A DNA stretch of 10,209 bases, from assembly GCA_049646245.1 (NCBI GenBank), contig JBARVL010000337.1, forward strand, positions 1-10,209, given 5' to 3'. The DNA is from Crinalium sp049646245. Lineage in GTDB: Bacteria > Cyanobacteriota > Cyanobacteriia > Cyanobacteriales > PCC-9333. The notes under the pieces are model-generated. The model was not told the DNA's origin, did no database searches, and worked only from the letters and a program-made list of their open reading frames with translations. The position numbers and the translations under genes were made by a program. This document shows, piece by piece, positions 5,822-10,209 of the stretch (the first letter of the stretch is position 1; every line of letters begins with the position of its first letter).

Positions 5822-6546
5822 CAGTTAATAATTGTCAATGATATATGACCATTCTCTTTAACAAAATAGACATTTTAACGCTAGATTTAGTGAAGTATTT
5901 TAACATAGATCGTTCACTTTTTGAATTAAATAGGGCTAAAATTTCGGTGCTAGTCCTTTGTTCGTAATTTGCAGTTTAGCGCCATTCTTATTCCTGATCT
6001 GAGTGTTGATATGCTGAAACAAGTCTCGATTATAGTTATTCTTTTATGCTGTGTGTCTTAAAGTTTTTATTCAATAAAATATTTGCAAATCACTAAAAAC
6101 CTTGATCCTTAATTTCTGCTCACAAAAAAATAAGTTTTATGGATTTGAATAATTGTTGACATTTTGATTTAATTAATTTAATTATTGATTTACTTAGGTG
6201 TGATCTATTTGAGCTACATTGTCAACCAAAATAAAAAAATTGCTCTATGCAAATGTGAATTCAATAATTAAAGCAATTAGGGCTAGAATGGGGTATTGTT
6301 AGCTACAAAATCTCAAAAAAATGTTTTCTCCTCGACACAGATAGGAAATGTTAAGCTAATGTGCGTTGAAGTTGGATAGTTAAAATCAGTGAAATGAAGG
6401 AATGCCGACGATAGCTGACAAGCAATTAAACTGCCATGTTAGATTAACGACTGCCAAAGTATATGTATTTACCAGTAGCAAGATACAATAAAATTAACAA
6501 TGTTCTCAAAATTAAGTTATAAGGCAAGCGAGGAGAACCGCAACGC
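5822..6546 (+). promoter_or_regulatory. Long A/T-rich gene-free region upstream of dnaK1
   Basis: No gene is supported in these 725 bases; open frames are short and lack credible ribosome sites. Two near-identical 12-mers, TAGGGCTAAAAT (5931-5942) and TAGGGCTAGAAT (6278-6289), each end in a plausible -10 hexamer. TTCACT (5913-5918) sits 18 bases before the first. GTTGACA (6155-6161) and TGTCAAC (6220-6226) are an exact 7-bp inverted pair 58 bases apart. No CIRCE heat-shock operator (TTAGCACTC with its inverted partner) is present, so HrcA control at this site is not supported. AGGAG at 6531-6535 is the dnaK1 ribosome binding site. Confidence 0.4.
6484..6489 (+). promoter_or_regulatory. Possible -10 box of a dnaK1-proximal promoter
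   Basis: TACAAT matches five of six positions of the -10 consensus and lies 57 bases before the dnaK1 ATG. The -35 position at 17-18 bases upstream (around 6460-6466) has no consensus hexamer, so an activator or an alternative sigma factor would be needed. The call is tentative. Confidence 0.3.
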
Positions 6547-8622
6547 ATGGGAAAAGTAGTCGGCATAGATCTGGGTACAACTAACTCAGTAGTAGCCGTC
6601 ATGGAGGGCGGAAAGCCAGTCGTGATTGCTAATTCAGAAGGAATGCGGACGACTCCCTCCGTGGTTGGTTTCAATAAAGACGGAGAACGCATAGTTGGGC
6701 AAATGGCACGGCGGCAAGGAATTTCCAACCCGCAAAACACCTTCTATGCAGTGAAGCGATTTATGGGTCGCAAATATGCTGAACTCAGCCCACAGTCGAA
6801 ACAAGTTGCTTACACTATCCGTAAAGATGAAGAAGGCAATATAAAAATTAAATGCCCCAGGCTGAAGCAAGACTTTGCCCCAGAAGAAATCTCAGCAATG
6901 ATCCTGCGAAAGCTGGCAGACGAAGCCAGTCGCTACTTAGGGCAACCAGTCACAGGGGCAGTAATTACAGTTCCGGCGTATTTTAACGACTCCCAGAGGC
7001 AAGCAACGCGAGATGCTGGTAGAATCGCAGGGCTAGAGGTAATGCGAATTCTTAATGAGCCAACAGCAGCATCTTTAGCTTATGGATTAGACAAACAAGA
7101 TAATCAAACCATCCTGGTGTTTGATCTTGGAGGTGGCACATTTGATGTCTCCATCCTCGATGTCGGTGATGGAGTATTTGAAGTCAAAGCTACCAGTGGC
7201 GATACTCAGCTAGGTGGTAACGATTTTGATAAAAAAATTGTTGACTGGTTAGCAGATCAGTTTTTAGAAACAGAAGGGGTAGATTTGAGGCGCGATCGCC
7301 AAGCCTTACAAAGATTAACAGAAGCCGCCGAAAAAGCTAAGATTGAACTTTCTGGCGTTACCGTTACTGATATTAACTTACCATTTATCACCGCCACAGA
7401 AGATGGACCAAAACATCTAGAAACCCGCTTAACTAGAGCGCAGTTTGAAGAACTTTGTGCAGATTTAATTAGCAGATTACGCACTCCCGTCAAACGCGCC
7501 TTATCAGATGCACGCATGACACCTGCTCAAATTGACGAAGTAGTTTTAGTAGGTGGTTCTACCCGTATACCCTTAGTACAGCAGTTAGTTCGCGGATTAA
7601 TAGATAAAGAACCAAATCAAAATGTTAATCCTGACGAAGTTGTAGGTGTAGGTGCTGCTATTCAAGCAGCAATACTAGCTGGTGAAGTCAATGATGTATT
7701 GCTACTCGATGTCACACCTTTATCACTAGGACTAGAAACAATTGGGGGAGTAATGAAAAAGCTCATCCCCCGCAACACACAAATTCCAGCACGTCGCTCT
7801 GATATCTTTTCCACCGCCCAAAATAATCAAACCTTAGTGGAAATTCATGCCCTCCAAGGTGAGCGTGAAATGGCAGCAGATAATAAGTCCTTGGGGCGGT
7901 TTAAGCTGACAGGTATTCCCCCTGCACCACGAGGCGTACCTCAAATACAAGTTTCTTTCGACATAGATGCTAATGGAATATTACAAGTAACAGCCTTAGA
8001 CAGAACAACAGGTAGGGAGCAAAGTATTACCATCCAAGATTCTTCTACCTTAAGCGAGGCAGAAGTTAACCGGATGATCCGTGAATCAGAACAATTTGCC
8101 CAAACAGACCGCCAGCGCCGAGAAAGAATAGATAAGCGTAACCGCGCTGAAGCCTTAGCACTGCAAGGAGAACGGCAACTCCGAGAAGTAGCTCTAGAAT
8201 TTGGGATGCAGTTTGCTAGTAGTCAGCGCCGTAAAATAGAAGCAGGAATTCAAGAATTGCGTGATAGTATAGCTCGCGATGACGATCGGCGTATTGACCG
8301 ATCGCAATCTGATTTACAGGACGCGCTGTACGAACTAAATCGAGAGGTGAGGTTACTATCTAGTGAAGATGAGGATGACTTTTTCGGTTCTATCCGTCGT
8401 ACATTTACTGGGGAAAGCGATCCTGTAGTACGCGACTACGAGCAACCATCTTCTGGGCGTATACGTAAGAGTAATACATTAAACGATCGCGATGATTACC
8501 GCTCTCCTGACAGCGTTGGTTCTGGTCGATCTCGTAGTGAAGGGCGAGGTTATACCACCCGTGGTACACGCACAACCAGAATAGAGGATGATTGGGATGA
8601 TGATGACGATGACTGGCTTTAA
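6547..8622 (+). CDS. dnaK: Hsp70 chaperone DnaK, cyanobacterial DnaK1 type
   Basis: The 691-residue protein is a complete Hsp70, an ATP-driven chaperone that binds unfolded segments with J-protein and GrpE partners. The nucleotide-binding domain covers about 1-380, with phosphate motifs IDLGTTNS (7-14) and VFDLGGGTFD (191-200) and the adenosine motif VLVGGSTRIP (333-342). The linker DVLLLDVT is at 383-390; the beta substrate domain follows, to about 505, then the helical lid to about 605. The start MGKVVGIDLGTTNSVVAVMEG, the block PRLKQDFAPEEI (104-115) and the length near 690 match DnaK1 rather than DnaK2 (usually MAKVVGID, shorter). The last 85 residues are low-complexity, rich in Arg/Ser and then Asp, ending DDWDDDDDDWL. 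The ATG has AGGAG 11 bases upstream. dnaJ follows after 74 bases, probably on the same transcript. DnaK1 is generally the non-essential paralogue with little heat induction; that is family knowledge. Confidence 0.96.
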   Translation: MGKVVGIDLGTTNSVVAVMEGGKPVVIANSEGMRTTPSVVGFNKDGERIVGQMARRQGISNPQNTFYAVKRFMGRKYAELSPQSKQVAYTIRKDEEGNIKIKCPRLKQDFAPEEISAMILRKLADEASRYLGQPVTGAVITVPAYFNDSQRQATRDAGRIAGLEVMRILNEPTAASLAYGLDKQDNQTILVFDLGGGTFDVSILDVGDGVFEVKATSGDTQLGGNDFDKKIVDWLADQFLETEGVDLRRDRQALQRLTEAAEKAKIELSGVTVTDINLPFITATEDGPKHLETRLTRAQFEELCADLISRLRTPVKRALSDARMTPAQIDEVVLVGGSTRIPLVQQLVRGLIDKEPNQNVNPDEVVGVGAAIQAAILAGEVNDVLLLDVTPLSLGLETIGGVMKKLIPRNTQIPARRSDIFSTAQNNQTLVEIHALQGEREMAADNKSLGRFKLTGIPPAPRGVPQIQVSFDIDANGILQVTALDRTTGREQSITIQDSSTLSEAEVNRMIRESEQFAQTDRQRRERIDKRNRAEALALQGERQLREVALEFGMQFASSQRRKIEAGIQELRDSIARDDDRRIDRSQSDLQDALYELNREVRLLSSEDEDDFFGSIRRTFTGESDPVVRDYEQPSSGRIRKSNTLNDRDDYRSPDSVGSGRSRSEGRGYTTRGTRTTRIEDDWDDDDDDWL

Positions 8623-8630
8623 GGTGGGCT

Positions 8631-8694
8631 GAAGTAAGAAGGATGAAGGCAGCTATTCATACTTTCTACTTCCTACTTCATACTTGATACTGAA
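8631..8694. repeat. Heptamer tandem repeats and imperfect hairpin between dnaK1 and dnaJ
   Basis: Bases 8660-8694 are five back-to-back heptamers: TACTTTC, TACTTCC, TACTTCA, TACTTGA and TACTGAA, consensus TACTTCA. The first part is also the 3' arm of a hairpin: 8631-8647 pairs with 8656-8672 at 15 of 17 positions (one G-U) around an eight-base loop. The array stops two bases before the dnaJ ATG and occupies the place where a Shine-Dalgarno would be. No U-run follows the stem, so it is not a standard terminator; it may stabilise the dnaK1 end or affect dnaJ translation. Confidence 0.65.
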
Positions 8695-8696
8695 CT

Positions 8697-9701
8697 ATGC
8701 AAAACTTTCGGAACTACTACGAAATTCTAGGCGTTGCTAGAGATGCTTCTAGTGAAGAAATTAAAAAGGTATATAGACGACTCGCACGTCAGTATCACCC
8801 AGATTTAAATCCTGGAGATAAAGAAGCAGAGGAAAAATTTAAGGATATTGGTGAGGCTTATGAAATTCTCTCTGATACCAATAAGAGATCGCAGTACGAT
8901 CAATTCAGTCGTTTTTGGAATCAGAGAGGATTTAATCGAGCTAAAGCAGCACGAAGTGAAACCTTTAAATCATGGAATAGCCGTAGCAATAATCGTAATG
9001 TTTCTGAAGACGTTGATTTTGGTCAGTTTAAAGACTTCAACAGCTTTGTTGACCAACTAATAGGGCGTAGGCGAGAAGTTAAGGTAGGAGTTTCTGCTAC
9101 AGAACGTCCTCGTGTATCAGTTAACTCTTCCGATCAATTTCGTCCTGGTACAACAAAAACAATTTATACAGTCAGTCCTAGTGCTAATCCTAAAAATGTA
9201 GAAGCTCAACTAACCTTACCCCTAGAAAAAGCTTATCTAGGAGGTAGAGAACGAATTCGCTTAGAAGACGGGCGTTCTCTTGAAGTTGATATGCCCGCCG
9301 GAATGCTCAGTGGTCAGCGCGTAAGATTAAAAAATCAAGGCATTGCTGGGGGAGACTTATATTTAAAAATTACCTTAGCTCCCCATTCATTCTTTAAGCT
9401 AGAAGGATTTGACGTTGTTTGTCGTCTACCTTTAACACCAAGCGAGGCAGTTTTAGGCGGACAAATAGAAGTTCCTACACTTGATGGTCTTGTAAAAATG
9501 AGCGTTCCACCAGGCGTAGCATCTGGTCAAAAGTTGCGTCTTGCTGCTAAAGGCTTTCCCAATGACAATGGTAAGCGAGGAGATCAGTTAGTGGAAATCG
9601 AAATAGTAGTTCCCAAAAATATCAGCCAGCAGGAACGAGAACTATACGAAAAATTGCTCAAAATTCAAAGTTTTAATCCTCGCCTAGATTTACTCTTATA
9701 G
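8697..9701 (+). CDS. dnaJ: DnaJ-family co-chaperone without zinc fingers (type II, CbpA/DnaJ-like)
   Basis: The 334-residue protein starts with a J domain (about 6-69), NYYEILGVARDASSEEIKKVY, with the diagnostic His34-Pro35-Asp36 that stimulates the Hsp70 ATPase. No CxxCxGxG zinc-finger repeats are present, so it is type II. The linker at about 70-160 is Arg/Asn/Ser-rich and not the classic Gly/Phe region. Two C-terminal beta-sandwich domains follow: about 167-238 (LTLPLEKAYLGG, then DMPAGMLSGQRVRLKNQG) and about 239-307 (LTPSEAVLGG, VPPGVASGQKLRLAAKGFP), with a short helical end that is the usual dimerisation region. It is very likely the J-protein partner of the DnaK1 encoded 74 bases upstream. 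The ATG directly follows a heptamer array and has no Shine-Dalgarno; YYEILGV lies at the normal distance from this start. Cyanobacteria have several J proteins, so the exact paralogue name is uncertain. Confidence 0.94.
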   Translation: MQNFRNYYEILGVARDASSEEIKKVYRRLARQYHPDLNPGDKEAEEKFKDIGEAYEILSDTNKRSQYDQFSRFWNQRGFNRAKAARSETFKSWNSRSNNRNVSEDVDFGQFKDFNSFVDQLIGRRREVKVGVSATERPRVSVNSSDQFRPGTTKTIYTVSPSANPKNVEAQLTLPLEKAYLGGRERIRLEDGRSLEVDMPAGMLSGQRVRLKNQGIAGGDLYLKITLAPHSFFKLEGFDVVCRLPLTPSEAVLGGQIEVPTLDGLVKMSVPPGVASGQKLRLAAKGFPNDNGKRGDQLVEIEIVVPKNISQQERELYEKLLKIQSFNPRLDLLL

Positions 9702-9789
9702 GCAATTAAAACTGTGAACATACTCCTGATCTGTAATTTCTATTTAGACTTCATTTTAGTATCACAGGAATTACGCAAAGCCTCTACCT

Positions 9790-9823
9790 GTAGGGTGCGT
9801 TACGCTTCGCTAGCGCACCCTAC
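9790..9823. repeat. Palindromic dispersed repeat (GTAGGGTGCG type)
   Basis: GTAGGGTGCG (9790-9799) pairs perfectly with CGCACCCTAC (9814-9823), and three more pairs, one G-U, extend the stem inward. GTAGGGTGCGTTA is a very common intergenic palindrome start in cyanobacterial genomes. It lies 88 bases after the dnaJ stop, in a 385-base gene-free stretch (9702-10086) that otherwise holds only the two terminators listed next. Confidence 0.6.
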
Positions 9824-9946
9824 CCACTATATGTGGAGTAACTGCGTAAGTCCTGTATCATCAAGTCAATGGACAACACCCAGTAACTTGTATAATTATT
9901 CCCGATTTTATAGCTGATAAAGTGAAGTAAATCGAACCTTTAATTC

Positions 9947-9983
9947 AATACACGCTTACGCTGTTTGGGCGTGTATTCCTTTT
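9947..9983 (+). terminator. Rho-independent-like terminator after dnaJ
   Basis: AATACACGC (9947-9955) pairs with GCGTGTATT (9969-9977) around a 13-base loop, followed at once by CCTTTTT. TAATTCAA (9941-9948) and TTGAATTA (9983-9990) can form a competing or outer stem. The orientation and U-run fit termination of the dnaK1-dnaJ transcript, about 250 bases past the dnaJ stop. Confidence 0.65.
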
Positions 9984-10031
9984 TGAATTATTAAGTAAAT
10001 TGATTGGGTTATGCAAAACGCATCATATCAA

Positions 10032-10076
10032 AAAAACCAAGCCTTCTATATGTTAGCGAGAGAAGGCTTGGTTTTT
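10032..10076 (-). terminator. Strong terminator of the rRNA operon
   Basis: AAAAACCAAGCCTTCT (10032-10047) pairs perfectly over 16 bases with 10061-10076 around a 13-base loop. On the minus strand the stem is followed by a run of seven T, 11 bases past the 3' end of 5S rRNA. It can also work from the plus side (TTTTT at 10072-10076), so it probably insulates the rRNA operon and the chaperone genes from each other. Confidence 0.85.
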
Positions 10077-10086
10077 CTGAAAAAGA

Positions 10087-10204
10087 ACCTGGCACAGAGC
10101 GATTGTCCCGTGGGGCGACCCCCAAAGTATCGTAGCTGCTGAGGCGTTTCACAACCGAGTTCGAGAAGGATTCGGAGTGGTACCGCCGCGCAATAGCACC
10201 AGGA
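10087..10204 (-). rRNA. rrf: 5S ribosomal RNA
   Basis: On the minus strand the sequence starts TCCTGGTGCTATTGCG and ends CTGTGCCAGG, so the two ends form the terminal helix of 5S rRNA. Inside are the conserved blocks GGTACCACTCCGA, TCGAACTCGGTTGTGAAAC and CAGCTACGATACT. The length of about 118 bases is normal for cyanobacteria. It is the last gene of an rRNA operon read right to left; 23S rRNA should lie just past the right edge, which ends only five bases upstream. The ends are placed from the terminal helix and may be off by one or two bases. Confidence 0.93.
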
Positions 10205-10209
10205 AAAGG

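Noticed and set aside
6403..6492. 29-codon open frame starting ATGCCGACG upstream of dnaK1
   Set aside because: A purine-rich GAAGGA touches the ATG directly, too close to work, and the peptide has no recognisable features.
8283..8304. Inverted repeat CGATCGG / CCGATCG inside dnaK1
   Set aside because: It lies in the conserved lid coding sequence and is explained by frequent GATCG (HIP1-related) words in this genome.
9714..9917. Open frame of 67 codons after dnaJ
   Set aside because: It spans the GTAGGGTGCG palindrome, shows no protein-like composition and no ribosome binding site.

Overview
The window is cyanobacterial chromosome. Direct indications are six copies of the HIP1 octamer GCGATCGC (starting at 2341, 3189, 4343, 5302, 5691 and 7292; far less than one is expected by chance in 10 kb), a plant/cyanobacterial-type phytoene desaturase beside phytoene synthase, a DnaK1-type Hsp70, a cyanobacterial 5S rRNA, and degenerate 7-base tandem repeats of the kind common in filamentous and some colonial cyanobacteria. 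The genus cannot be fixed from the sequence alone.

Layout. 1-315 (+) is the C-terminal end of CoaBC (coenzyme A synthesis). It converges on 408-1856 (-), a secreted protein with three copies of a Trp/Cys-rich repeat; a strong G/C-rich hairpin repeat lies between them. 1953-2537 (+) is a thioredoxin-fold protein of the peroxiredoxin-like CxxC type, divergent from the secreted protein. 2538-2797 has no gene and holds two palindromic dispersed repeats, between the thioredoxin-fold gene and the converging carotenoid genes. 2798-3727 (-) is crtB and 3882-5318 (-) is crtP, the first two steps of carotenoid synthesis after geranylgeranyl diphosphate, in the order crtP-crtB. 5417-5821 (+) is a small conserved-looking soluble protein of unknown function, divergent from crtP. 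5822-6546 is a long A/T-rich gene-free stretch leading to dnaK1 (6547-8622, +) and a zinc-finger-less dnaJ (8697-9701, +), a chaperone/co-chaperone pair. 9702-10086 is gene-free with a palindromic repeat and two terminators, followed by 5S rRNA on the minus strand (10087-10204), the distal end of an rRNA operon that continues past the right edge.

Most of the window is housekeeping: coenzyme A, carotenoids, protein folding and rRNA. No defence system, CRISPR array, intact mobile element or tRNA was seen. The less explained parts are the 134-residue protein at 5417-5821 (a fold pattern loosely like DnaA domain I or DciA, and an SSB-like acidic C-terminal tip), the triple-repeat secreted protein, and places where heptameric repeats have entered functional sequence: the last two dozen codons of crtP and the dnaK1-dnaJ junction.
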